64,000 nucleotides of DNA from DASPGQ01 sp035457705 (GCA_035457705.1 DATIBD010000070.1:1-64000); one strand, 5' to 3'; positions 44,692 to 51,735 are shown, numbered from the stretch's first letter. The notes: generated from the sequence alone by a model not told the origin. Numbers and translations are program-made.

Positions 44692-44775
44692 CGACGTCGT
44701 TCCCCGGTCTTGGCAACCTGGCATGACAGGTGCGGTGAGCGGGGCTAGCATGAGAGATTCGAATCAAAGGAGAAA
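44692..44775 (+). promoter_or_regulatory. Structured ahcY leader, candidate SAM/SAH riboswitch
   Basis: The leader contains GGCAACC (44712-44718) and GGTGC (44729-44733) across a 5-bp hairpin, ACCTG (44716-44720) with CAGGT (44727-44731). This matches the conserved P3 core GGCAACC...GGUGC of the SAM-I/SAM-IV riboswitch clan. An outer stem CCCCG (44702-44706) with CGGGG (44740-44744) encloses it. A palindrome GATTCGAATC (44756-44765) lies just before the AAAGGAG ribosome site. The typical P2/kink-turn part of SAM-I is not visible, so it would be a reduced or new class. Sensing of SAM or SAH upstream of SAH hydrolase makes biological sense. Confidence 0.45.
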
Positions 44776-44778
44776 AAG

Positions 44779-46278
44779 TTGAGCAAGTCGGCTGCGGTCA
44801 CGGAAACCTTCATGGACACGGGCCTTCCCCTGTTCTCCCGCCTACCCTACCGAGTCAAGGACCTCTCGCCCGAGACCGTAGCCTTCGGACGCAAAGAGAT
44901 CGAGCTGGCCGAGCACGAGATGCCGGGGCTCATGGCCTTCCGGGAGAAATATCGAGCGGCAAAGCCCCTTTCGGGTGCCCGCATCACGGGCTCTCTGCAC
45001 ATGACCATCCAGACCGCAGTCTTGATCGAGACGCTCCGCGAGCTCGGTGCCGAGGTCCGATGGGTGAGCTGCAACATTTTTTCCACGCAGGATCACGCGG
45101 CGGCCGCCGTCGTCGTCGGTCCTGAGGGCACGCCGGCGAAGCCGATGGGACCGGCGGTCTTCGCTTGGAAGGGCGAGACGCTCGCCGAGTACTGGTGGTG
45201 TACGCTCCAGGCGTTCGACTGGCCCGATGGCAAGGGTCCCAATTTGATCCTGGACGATGGGGGCGATGCCACCCTTCTGGTACACAAAGGAGTCGAGTTC
45301 GAGAAAGCCGGCTCCGTACCCTCGCCTGAAACCGCCGACAACAAAGAGTATGCCGTGGTGCTCGGTCTCCTCGGGCAGCTTCTCCACGAAAGGCCCGGCT
45401 TCTGGGGTCCGCTCGCCCGAGGCATCAAGGGTGTCAGCGAGGAGACGACCACGGGAGTCCACCGTCTCTACCACCGGGAAAAGGAGGGCACCCTCCTCTT
45501 CCCCGCTTTCAACGTGAACGACTCGGTCACCAAAAGCAAGTTCGACAACATCTACGGCTGCCGGCACTCGCTCGTCGACGGAATCGTCCGCGCCACCGAT
45601 GTCATGCTATCGGGCAAGCTGGCCGTCCTCTGCGGCTATGGAGACGTAGGGAAGGGGTGCGCCCAGGCGCTCTCGGGACAGAAATGTCGCATCGTCGTCA
45701 CCGAGGTCGACCCGATTTGCGCCCTTCAGGCCTGCATGGACGGCTACGAGGTCGTGCGGCTAGAGGACGTGGTGGATCGAGCCGATTTGTTCATCACCGC
45801 CACCGGCAACGTCGCCATCGTGACCGCCGAGCACATGAAACGCATGAAACACAACGCCATCGTCGGCAACATCGGCCACTTCGACAGCGAGATCGACATG
45901 GCAGGTCTCGAGAAGGTGAAGGGCGTCCAGAGGATCAACATCAAGCCTCAGGTCGACGAGTGGAAGTTCCCCGACGGGCACTCGATCATCGTCCTCTCCG
46001 AAGGCCGTCTGTTGAATCTCGGCAATGCCACGGGTCATCCGAGCTTCGTCATGAGTGCGAGCTTCAGCAACCAAGTCGCCGCGCAGATCGAGCTCTACGC
46101 GAGCGCTGGATCCTTCGAGAACAAGGTCTACACGCTACCGAAGAAACTGGACGAGGAGGTCGCCCGGCTCCATCTCGACAAGCTGGGCGCCAAACTGACG
46201 AAGATGAACGCGCGCCAGGCCGAATACTTGGGGGTTCCGGTAGACGGTCCCTACAAGCCGGACCACTACCGCTACTGA
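44779..46278 (+). CDS. ahcY: S-adenosylhomocysteine hydrolase
   Basis: A 499-residue adenosylhomocysteinase that splits SAH into adenosine and homocysteine and so keeps methylation running. Key regions are ITGSLHMTIQTAVLIETL, STQDHAAAAVV, VHRLYHREKEGTLLFPAFN and NVNDSVTKSKFDNIYGC with the catalytic Lys/Asp. The NAD-binding motif is GYGDVGKGCA and the end is YKPDHYRY. The start is a TTG (44779) with AAAGGAG about six bases upstream, after a structured leader. A strong hairpin and two dispersed repeats follow the stop. Confidence 0.98.
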   Translation: MSKSAAVTETFMDTGLPLFSRLPYRVKDLSPETVAFGRKEIELAEHEMPGLMAFREKYRAAKPLSGARITGSLHMTIQTAVLIETLRELGAEVRWVSCNIFSTQDHAAAAVVVGPEGTPAKPMGPAVFAWKGETLAEYWWCTLQAFDWPDGKGPNLILDDGGDATLLVHKGVEFEKAGSVPSPETADNKEYAVVLGLLGQLLHERPGFWGPLARGIKGVSEETTTGVHRLYHREKEGTLLFPAFNVNDSVTKSKFDNIYGCRHSLVDGIVRATDVMLSGKLAVLCGYGDVGKGCAQALSGQKCRIVVTEVDPICALQACMDGYEVVRLEDVVDRADLFITATGNVAIVTAEHMKRMKHNAIVGNIGHFDSEIDMAGLEKVKGVQRINIKPQVDEWKFPDGHSIIVLSEGRLLNLGNATGHPSFVMSASFSNQVAAQIELYASAGSFENKVYTLPKKLDEEVARLHLDKLGAKLTKMNARQAEYLGVPVDGPYKPDHYRY

Positions 46279-46297
46279 CGTCGACCGCAGGGAAACC

Positions 46298-46330
46298 GTG
46301 GGCGAGCCGCTGTCACGCGAGCTCGCCCAC
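46298..46330 (+). terminator. Hairpin terminator after ahcY
   Basis: A perfect 10-bp GC-rich stem, GTGGGCGAGC (46298-46307) with GCTCGCCCAC (46321-46330) and a 13-base loop, starts 19 bases after the ahcY stop. There is no U-run, so it may act as a Rho-aided terminator or an mRNA 3'-end stabiliser. Confidence 0.6.
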
Positions 46331-46470
46331 AAGCAGGCTGATGAAAAAGTACAGGCCAGCCTGCCGAGCGGCGACCAAATCGTCGGCCGCGAGATCGGCG
46401 CGCAGCGCCGCTGAAGGCCGAGCCGTGGCGGCCGCTCGATCACAGGTCCCGCCACGGCATTGAGCACTAG
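46331..46470 (+). repeat. Three-hairpin intergenic repeat, copy 6
   Basis: Hairpin 1 is GCAGGCTG (46333-46340) with CAGCCTGC (46357-46364); compared with copies 3 and 5 the sixth base pair has changed from G-C to C-G, a compensatory change. Hairpin 2 is CGGCGC (46396-46401) with GCGCCG (46405-46410). Hairpin 3 is GCCGTGGCGG (46422-46431) with CCGCCACGGC (46449-46458). Its right end is CTAG (46467-46470), shared with copy 7. Confidence 0.85.
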
Positions 46471-46607
46471 CAGGCTGATGAGAAAGTACAGTCCAGCCTG
46501 CCGAGCGGTGGCCAAAACCTCTGCCGCGAGATCGGCGCGCAGCGCCGCTGAAGGCCGAGCCGTGGCGGCCGCTCGATCACAGGTCCCGCCACGGCATTGA
46601 GCACTAG
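46467..46607 (+). repeat. Three-hairpin intergenic repeat, copy 7
   Basis: In direct tandem with copy 6 (period 137 bp), bounded by CTAG at 46467-46470 and 46604-46607. The hairpins are GCAGGCTG (46470-46477) with CAGCCTGC (46494-46501), CGGCGC with GCGCCG around 46533-46547, and GCCGTGGCGG (46559-46568) with CCGCCACGGC (46586-46595). Together with copy 6 and the ahcY hairpin it fills the 336-bp convergent gap; no gene is seen there. Confidence 0.85.
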
Positions 46608-46614
46608 AGGTCGA

Positions 46615-47121
46615 TCAGGAGAGCGCGCCAGCCAGGAACATCGTCCCGAAGTGGAGCGTGAGTACCGCCTTGCCCTCGAACTTGCCGTGACCGGGCGTAA
46701 TGTCGATGAGCATGTGCTCGGCGGTTCCCGCGTCGGATGAGTACATCGAATCGAGTTTCACCACCTGAGCCATATCGGGCTCGGTGCCCCTCGCGAGGCC
46801 GCCTTTGTACAGCGCCATCACGTAATCGTTCGCGCCGTTCTTGACCACGCCGATGGTGTGCTCGCCGGCGGGAATCGTGACGCCTCCGACAGTAACGTCA
46901 GCGGAGAGTTTCAACGTGGGTCGACGCGGCGTGATGAACGTCCCCACCTCGGCATTCTCGGCATGACTCATGTTCGCCGGAGTCGTATTGTAGGTAATCG
47001 TTGCTTCGGCCCCGCTGGGAAGGGCGCAGGTAATGGTCTTGTTGAAATGCGGATGGGCCAGGGCGAGGCTCGGCGCCGTCAGGATCGCCAGGACGGTCAC
47101 CACGGTCAAGAATTTCTTCAC
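46615..47121 (-). CDS. DUF2911-like secreted protein
   Basis: A 168-residue protein with a signal peptide (MKKFLTVVTVLAILTAPSLA). The mature part is a small beta-sandwich: ATITYNTTPANMSHAENAEV, RPTLKLSADVTVGG, VTIPAGEHTIGVVKNGANDY and a closing KAVLTLHFGT. The 'sets a value, VTIPAGEHTIGVV' strand pair is reminiscent of DUF2911 proteins, which occur in many acidobacterial secretomes. No catalytic motif is evident. The GTG start at 47121 is supported by GAGGAGG about eight bases upstream. Confidence 0.55.
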   Translation of the reverse strand: MKKFLTVVTVLAILTAPSLALAHPHFNKTITCALPSGAEATITYNTTPANMSHAENAEVGTFITPRRPTLKLSADVTVGGVTIPAGEHTIGVVKNGANDYVMALYKGGLARGTEPDMAQVVKLDSMYSSDAGTAEHMLIDITPGHGKFEGKAVLTLHFGTMFLAGALS

Positions 47122-47144
47122 TTCGTTTCCTCCTCGAGATTTGA

Positions 47145-47236
47145 CTAGCAGGGCGTGATGAAAAACTCAGCCCACCCTGCGGAGCGAGCCCGGCGAAGAC
47201 GGATCGATACAGTTCCGGCCACGGCATCGAGCACGT
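47145..47236 (+). repeat. Three-hairpin intergenic repeat, copy 8 (degenerate)
   Basis: It begins with CTAG (47145-47148). Hairpin 1 is intact, GCAGGG (47148-47153) with CCCTGC (47175-47180). Hairpins 2 and 3 are eroded, but the terminal GGCCACGGCATCGAGCAC (47217-47234) is still recognisable. It lies just upstream of the DUF2911-like gene and after the end of the alkylsulfatase-like gene. Confidence 0.7.
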
Positions 47237-47290
47237 GTGTGATGCTAACGATTCCAGGGGTGCGGTTGCAAGCATCCCGCCCGCCACGGC

Positions 47291-48640
47291 TCACTGCGGT
47301 GGAATATCTCGCAACAGGTACTGGGCAGAGGAGAGGTAGTAGTTTCGGGCGGTGGCGTTGATCTGCCGCTCGCCGAGCTCCGTAAGCGCCTGGGCCTTGA
47401 TCCTCTTCGCGTCGACGTTCTCGCGGTCCACCGCCAACACGTAATCAGCGAGCTCGGCCGCCCATTGGAATTCGCCGGCAACAACCGCGTCATTTGCGCG
47501 CGACAACACCTGATCGGCACCGCCGCTCATGCCGATGAGCTTTGCCGCACGATCCTTCTCCGGTAGCGGAAACATGCTGGTCGCATTTCCGTCGAACCAA
47601 CCGACGTAGTCCGAGTAGATGGCGCGGACCGACCACGCGACGCTGCCGTAATACTGCTGAAGGTAAGGGTTGTCCGCCAGTTGCGGCGGAAGCCTGACAT
47701 GCTGCACCAACTCGTCGGGCCGTTCGCCCCTCCGGATGCCCTCGACCGTTTGGTCCAGGACGGACTGGATTCCGTCGCGGTATGCCGTGAGCGCGGCGCG
47801 TACGCTGCCAGCACCCTGGATCGGTCGCGTGTGACCTGGCACCAGGAACTCTGCTCCCAGGCCGATCATCTTTTCCAGACTGGCGATCCATGCCTCCGGG
47901 GGGCGCAGCCGCGTACCCCGAATGGGATAGAGATTGGGGAACGCACTGTAGAAGTCGTCTCCTGGCATCAGGACGAGCTTGTCGGGCAGCCAGACCGCGA
48001 TGTTCTCCCTCGTTTCGCCGGGTGTGTGGAGTAGCTGAAGTTGGACTCCGGCAATCGTTAGCGACAGCTGGTCTCCGCCAATCGTGCGGGTGGGAGGTAC
48101 GTAGCCTTCCCGAGTGGGAGGCGTGAGCCGCCCATACTGCAGTTGGATTCCAGCGTTGATGTACAGCGAGTCCGGCAGCGTCATGCCAAACTGGTCGCCA
48201 CCATCGCGCATACCACGGACGAGGTCCGGCGCGCCCTCGACGAGCAGCTGGTGACTATAGACTTCCGGGTTGTCATTGCCGGCGAAAACGGCCGCACCGC
48301 CCGTATGGTCCGGGTGGCCGTGAGTGTAGATGATTGCACGCACTGGCGCGTCACTGAGAGCCCCGAACGCGGCCCTCGCCTCGCCCGCTTCCACTCGATT
48401 GCTGGCCGTATCGACGATGATCGTTCCCGTGTCGCCTTGGATCAAGATCACGTTGCTTGCCGAGTAACCAACGGACACGTACACGCCGTCGCTCACCCTG
48501 ATCACCTCCTTGCGGAACTCATTGGAACGCGCGCGCAGCTTCTCGCGCCCGGCAAATTCCTGGCCCTCTGCAGTTCCGCATGGGGCGACCAGCACGACCA
48601 ACGAAATCATCGACGAAAGCCAAATAGCCTTCTCTGTCAT
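47291..48640 (-). CDS. Secreted metallo-beta-lactamase, alkylsulfatase-like (short form)
   Basis: A 449-residue protein with an N-terminal signal-like helix (IWLSSMISLVVLVAPCGTAE). The metallo-beta-lactamase domain has IIYTHGHPDHTGGAAVF (HxHxDH), LLHTPGETRENIAVW and VPGHTRPIQG. It is followed by an alkylsulfatase-type helical dimerisation domain (YYGSVAWSVRAIYSDYVGWF, AAKLIGMSGGADQVLSRAND, ELADYVLAVDRENVDAKRIK). Full-length SdsA1/BDS1 enzymes are about 650 residues with an SCP2-like third domain that is absent here. Hydrolysis of alkyl sulfate or a related ester is plausible but unproven. Confidence 0.78.
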   Translation of the reverse strand: MTEKAIWLSSMISLVVLVAPCGTAEGQEFAGREKLRARSNEFRKEVIRVSDGVYVSVGYSASNVILIQGDTGTIIVDTASNRVEAGEARAAFGALSDAPVRAIIYTHGHPDHTGGAAVFAGNDNPEVYSHQLLVEGAPDLVRGMRDGGDQFGMTLPDSLYINAGIQLQYGRLTPPTREGYVPPTRTIGGDQLSLTIAGVQLQLLHTPGETRENIAVWLPDKLVLMPGDDFYSAFPNLYPIRGTRLRPPEAWIASLEKMIGLGAEFLVPGHTRPIQGAGSVRAALTAYRDGIQSVLDQTVEGIRRGERPDELVQHVRLPPQLADNPYLQQYYGSVAWSVRAIYSDYVGWFDGNATSMFPLPEKDRAAKLIGMSGGADQVLSRANDAVVAGEFQWAAELADYVLAVDRENVDAKRIKAQALTELGERQINATARNYYLSSAQYLLRDIPPQ

Positions 48641-48707
48641 AAACTGTTCCCCGTCTTACGCTGCAAACATCGAGTCCTATGGACCGGTTGTCCACGCTTC
48701 TTGCGGG

Positions 48708-49814
48708 CTAGCGAACGTCAGAGTGTCCTTTTGAACGGCTAGCCTCGTGCCGAAGGGCGTGATCGGCCAGCGTCAGGGCCACCATGGCCTCTCCCATGGG
48801 AACGAAGCGGGGCAGGAGGCAAGGGTCGTGCCGACCCTTCGTCGAGATCGTGGTCGGTTCGCCGGAGCGCGTCACTGTGGATTGCTCGATCGGAAGGCTG
48901 CTCGTGGGCTTGAGCGCGCAGCGCAGCACGATCGGCATGCCCGAGGAGATGCCGCCGAGCATTCCACCGTGGCGATTGGTGCGCGTCACGATTCGTCCTC
49001 CCTCGGTCGTGATCGAGTCGTTGGCCTCGCTTCCCCGCATGGCCGCTACCGCGAACCCGGCTCCGTACTCGACGCCCATCACCGCGGGGAGGCTGAAAAG
49101 GGCCTTTCCGAGATCGGCTTTGAGCTTGTCGAAGACGGGCTCTCCCCAGCCGGAGGGTACGTTCCTGGCTACGATCTCGGCAATGCCTCCCACTGAGTCC
49201 CCTTCCTTGCGGACGCTCTCGATGAGCTCCTCCATCCTGGAGGCGGTGTCGGGGTCGGGGCATCGAACAGCGTTCCGCTCGACGTCCTCGAGCTCGAGCG
49301 CGTAGGGATCGGGAGCCGGGGCGACGATCTCTCCCACCTGCTTGACGTAACCGATGATGACGACGCCCCATCGCTCTCGGAGGAGCTTCTTGGCAACGGC
49401 CCCAGCGGCCACGCGCACCGTCGTTTCCCGGGCGCTCGAGCGTCCACCGCCACGGTGATCGCGGAATCCGTACTTGGCGTCGAAGGTGAAGTCGGCGTGG
49501 CCAGGACGGTACTTGTCGCGGATCTCGGCGTAGTCTTTGGAGCGAGCGTCTCGGTTCGCAATCGAGATGGCTATGGAGGTCCCCGTCGTACGCCCCTCGA
49601 AGACTCCCGAAAGGATCTCGGGAACGTCACCCTCTCGCCTCTGGCTCGTCAGCATCGATTGTCCTGGTCGCCGCCGGTCGAGATCGGGTATCAGGTCGGC
49701 TTCGGAAAGCTCGAGTCCGGCGGGCACGCCATCGAGGATCACGACGTATCCCGGGCCGTGGCTCTCTCCCGCCGTCGTGACCCGAAAAAGCCTCCCGAAG
49801 CTGTTGCCCGCCAT
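48708..49814 (-). CDS. aroC: Chorismate synthase
   Basis: A 368-residue enzyme that converts EPSP to chorismate, the last step of the shikimate pathway, using reduced FMN. The first signature GESHG is at residues 16-20, the second is GRSSARETTVRVAAGA, and RPGHADFTFDAKYGFRDHRG and KGRHDPCLLPRFVPMGEAM are the other conserved parts. The length is normal. It lies nine bases after the PafA/Dop-like gene on the same strand and is probably the third gene of the pup operon. Confidence 0.98.
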   Translation of the reverse strand: MAGNSFGRLFRVTTAGESHGPGYVVILDGVPAGLELSEADLIPDLDRRRPGQSMLTSQRREGDVPEILSGVFEGRTTGTSIAISIANRDARSKDYAEIRDKYRPGHADFTFDAKYGFRDHRGGGRSSARETTVRVAAGAVAKKLLRERWGVVIIGYVKQVGEIVAPAPDPYALELEDVERNAVRCPDPDTASRMEELIESVRKEGDSVGGIAEIVARNVPSGWGEPVFDKLKADLGKALFSLPAVMGVEYGAGFAVAAMRGSEANDSITTEGGRIVTRTNRHGGMLGGISSGMPIVLRCALKPTSSLPIEQSTVTRSGEPTTISTKGRHDPCLLPRFVPMGEAMVALTLADHALRHEASRSKGHSDVR

Positions 49815-49823
49815 GACCCCATC

Positions 49824-51503
49824 CTATCCATTCGAGCCAGGGAAGCGCACGATCTTCCCGTGAAGCCGGCCCCCGATCCGGGCGGCATCCCACGCCACGC
49901 GAACCGGCACGAGGCTGGTCCTACGCTCCCGTATGAAGCGCCCCCGAGCAAACGCCGGCGTTCCTATCGGTGGCTCGGTCGTGGCGTGCTCGACCTCTTC
50001 TTGGGAGATGAGCTTTCTTGCGTGCCCAGAGCCAACCAGACGGGCGGCATAGCCGTCGCCAATCTCGTGGTAGCGGAGATCGATCGTCTTCAAGCGTTGA
50101 TCGGTGCCCGGGCCGCCGCAAGCCTCGAGGAGGTATCGTTTGGTCACCCAGTCGATCCGTCCGACGAGACGATCCTGCTCGCCCTTCTCCAGCGCCAAGA
50201 GGACGTCTTCCCAGAGGCGCACCACCGTCCGCGCCTCGAGCGACGTCGGCTTCGAGTCGCGCACGAACGATTTTGCCTCATCGAGGTACGTGCGCTGGAT
50301 CTCGAGCGCGCTCATCTCGCCCCGCGTAGTCGGCACTTTCACCGACAGCGCAGGATCCGAGACGATGGCGTGGAGTGCCCGCACCGGCCGCTTCACGCGC
50401 GGCAGGTTCCTCGCCCTCCCGGCCTCGACCATATCGACCACGAGAGCCGTCGTGCCCATCTTGAGAAATTCCGCCTCGTCCAGGACGTTGGAATCGGCGA
50501 GGCCGAGCTGCAGCCGCTGTTTGGGTTGAAACAAGCCGGCAAGCGGCATCAGGTAGAAATGTGCCGCGGAGAGCGCCGGTTTCATCAAGTTGCCGACATC
50601 GAATATGGCTCGGTCGTTCGGACTGATCGAGTGGCGCCAAAGCCGACGGATGGAAGGTCCTTTCTCCGAAAGCACGAATCGTCCATCGGCCTCCACGCTG
50701 CCCGCTCCGGAGAGCACGGCTCTCGATACGAGAAACGCGGTCAGCTCTCGTCGCATTCTCGAGAAAACCAGGCACCGCAGCAGCAGGGACAGCGAGACGA
50801 TGAAAGGCCAGGTGATTACGTAGCTGAGCCAGTAGAGCCAGCGGCCCACTCGATTCTCGAAGCTTCGATCGTTTCGGGTGACGAGCCCCTCGAACCAAAC
50901 CCGGCGCCGAGGCGGCAAGGCCACGACCGCAACGGTCCACAACAGCGCCGCGACGATCACGACCGGGGCGAGGGCGATGACGGTTCCCCACCCGGCGGCC
51001 ACCGTCAACGCCAAAAGCGGTGTAAGGAGCACAAGACCGGCGCGGTAGAGCCAGAGCGACGCGCCCGACGCGGCTTCCACCTCGAAGCTCTCCTGAGCGC
51101 CGTACACGTGCCCTTCGGCGTCCTTGCAGTTTTTCAGCAGCCCCAGTCGTCCCGGGCAGCCCGACGCGCGGAGAATCGCCTCGGCTCGAGCCATCGACTT
51201 GAGAAGAAGGGATTCCTGCGCCCGTTGATAGACCAGGAGCTGCGCCGGACCGCGGCATTCGGGTGTGGCGCCCTCGATGAGCCCACCGTCGGCGCGGTAG
51301 GGCAGGTATTCGTAATGGAAGGCGCCTCCGTTCTGGAGGAAGATTTGAGGTCGCTCGGGGAACATCCCCGGCTCCGTTCGAACCTGCTCGCCGATGGCCG
51401 AAGCGAGAGCCTCGTAGATGGTGTCGTTGCCGGGACGCCTTCTCTCGGGAGAAAAGCGGATCGCGTACTCCGTCTCCTGACCGATCAGCCGGGAGAAGAG
51501 CAC
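49824..51503 (-). CDS. PafA/Dop-family (Pup ligase or depupylase) homologue with inserted membrane domain
   Basis: A 559-residue protein. Homology to PafA/Dop is clear along the whole fold: LIGQETEYAIRF (GIETEY motif), LQNGGAFHYEY, GATPECRGPAQLL (matching YATAECDNLTQL), LLKNCKDAEGHVYGAQESF (KNN..D..G.SYG.HENY), LADSNVLDEAEFLKMGTTAL, EMSALEIQRTYLDEA, WEDVLLALEKGE and IDWVTKRYLLEA, then LRYHEI. Between GAQESFEVE and ELTAFLVSRAVLSGAG, about 100 residues are inserted that hold about three hydrophobic helices (about 153-171, 174-196 and 222-248). The residue aligning with the catalytic Asp of PafA (D64 in Corynebacterium) appears to be Glu65. The GTG start at 51503 lies 15 bases after the Pup-like stop. 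Whether it acts as ligase, depupylase or both is not decidable. Confidence 0.85.
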   Translation of the reverse strand: MLFSRLIGQETEYAIRFSPERRRPGNDTIYEALASAIGEQVRTEPGMFPERPQIFLQNGGAFHYEYLPYRADGGLIEGATPECRGPAQLLVYQRAQESLLLKSMARAEAILRASGCPGRLGLLKNCKDAEGHVYGAQESFEVEAASGASLWLYRAGLVLLTPLLALTVAAGWGTVIALAPVVIVAALLWTVAVVALPPRRRVWFEGLVTRNDRSFENRVGRWLYWLSYVITWPFIVSLSLLLRCLVFSRMRRELTAFLVSRAVLSGAGSVEADGRFVLSEKGPSIRRLWRHSISPNDRAIFDVGNLMKPALSAAHFYLMPLAGLFQPKQRLQLGLADSNVLDEAEFLKMGTTALVVDMVEAGRARNLPRVKRPVRALHAIVSDPALSVKVPTTRGEMSALEIQRTYLDEAKSFVRDSKPTSLEARTVVRLWEDVLLALEKGEQDRLVGRIDWVTKRYLLEACGGPGTDQRLKTIDLRYHEIGDGYAARLVGSGHARKLISQEEVEHATTEPPIGTPAFARGRFIRERRTSLVPVRVAWDAARIGGRLHGKIVRFPGSNG

Positions 51504-51518
51504 CCTACGGAGAGCGCG

Positions 51519-51668
51519 TTACTCGCCGCCCTCGGGAACGATCGTTTCTTTCAGATATCGGTTTTCGAGCCGTCGAGCGTCGTCGGTTATCTCGAGGAGG
51601 AGCTCTTCGGCGCGATCCACGTCCGCTTCGCGCGGCGCCTCGACGTCCAAGTTGCGGATGGGCTTCAT
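51519..51668 (-). CDS. Pup/UBact-like small protein modifier ending in GGE
   Basis: A 49-residue ORF that is too short for most gene callers. The ATG at 51668 has a textbook AGGAGG seven bases upstream. The sequence starts MKPIRNLDVEAPREAD, has an acidic helix (DRAEELLLEITDDARRLE) and ends NRYLKETIVPEGGE. Pup ends in a helix followed by Gly-Gly-Gln or Gly-Gly-Glu, with the last Glu side chain joined to target lysines. The natural Glu here needs no deamidation. It is encoded directly before a PafA/Dop-family gene, the strongest evidence for its identity. Its length is somewhat below the 60-64 residues of actinobacterial Pup. Confidence 0.8.
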   Translation of the reverse strand: MKPIRNLDVEAPREADVDRAEELLLEITDDARRLENRYLKETIVPEGGE

Positions 51669-51692
51669 TGTTCGTCCTCCTGAACCACGTAG

Positions 51693-51701
51693 AGATTACC
51701 A
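51693..51701 (-). promoter_or_regulatory. Extended -10 promoter of the pup-pafA-aroC operon
   Basis: Reading leftward, TGGTAATCT (complement of 51693-51701) is an extended -10 (TGn-TAATCT), predicting a start near 51686 and an 18-base leader before the Pup-like ATG. No good -35 is visible, as expected for an extended -10. Confidence 0.45.
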
Positions 51702-51719
51702 CACCAGAAGCCGGGGCGC

Positions 51720-51731
51720 ACATGCTCATGT
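51720..51731. promoter_or_regulatory. Inverted repeat at the -35 region of the pup promoter
   Basis: ACATG-CT-CATGT (51720-51731) is a perfect 5-bp inverted repeat centred about 40 bases before the predicted pup transcript start. It could be an operator or an activator site. The aminotransferase gene ends at 51736. Confidence 0.3.
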
Positions 51732-51735
51732 CCTG

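Noticed and set aside
44692..44775. Classic SAH riboswitch call for the ahcY leader
   Set aside because: The conserved GAGGAGCGCUGC and CCCAGGCUCG-type segments are absent. Only a SAM-I/IV-like core is visible, so the leader was kept as an unclassified candidate.
49455..51683. A 742-codon plus-strand open frame
   Set aside because: It lies opposite the PafA/Dop-like, Pup-like and aroC genes in a GC-rich region. It has no protein-family features and is rich in Arg, His and Ser, typical of an antisense shadow.
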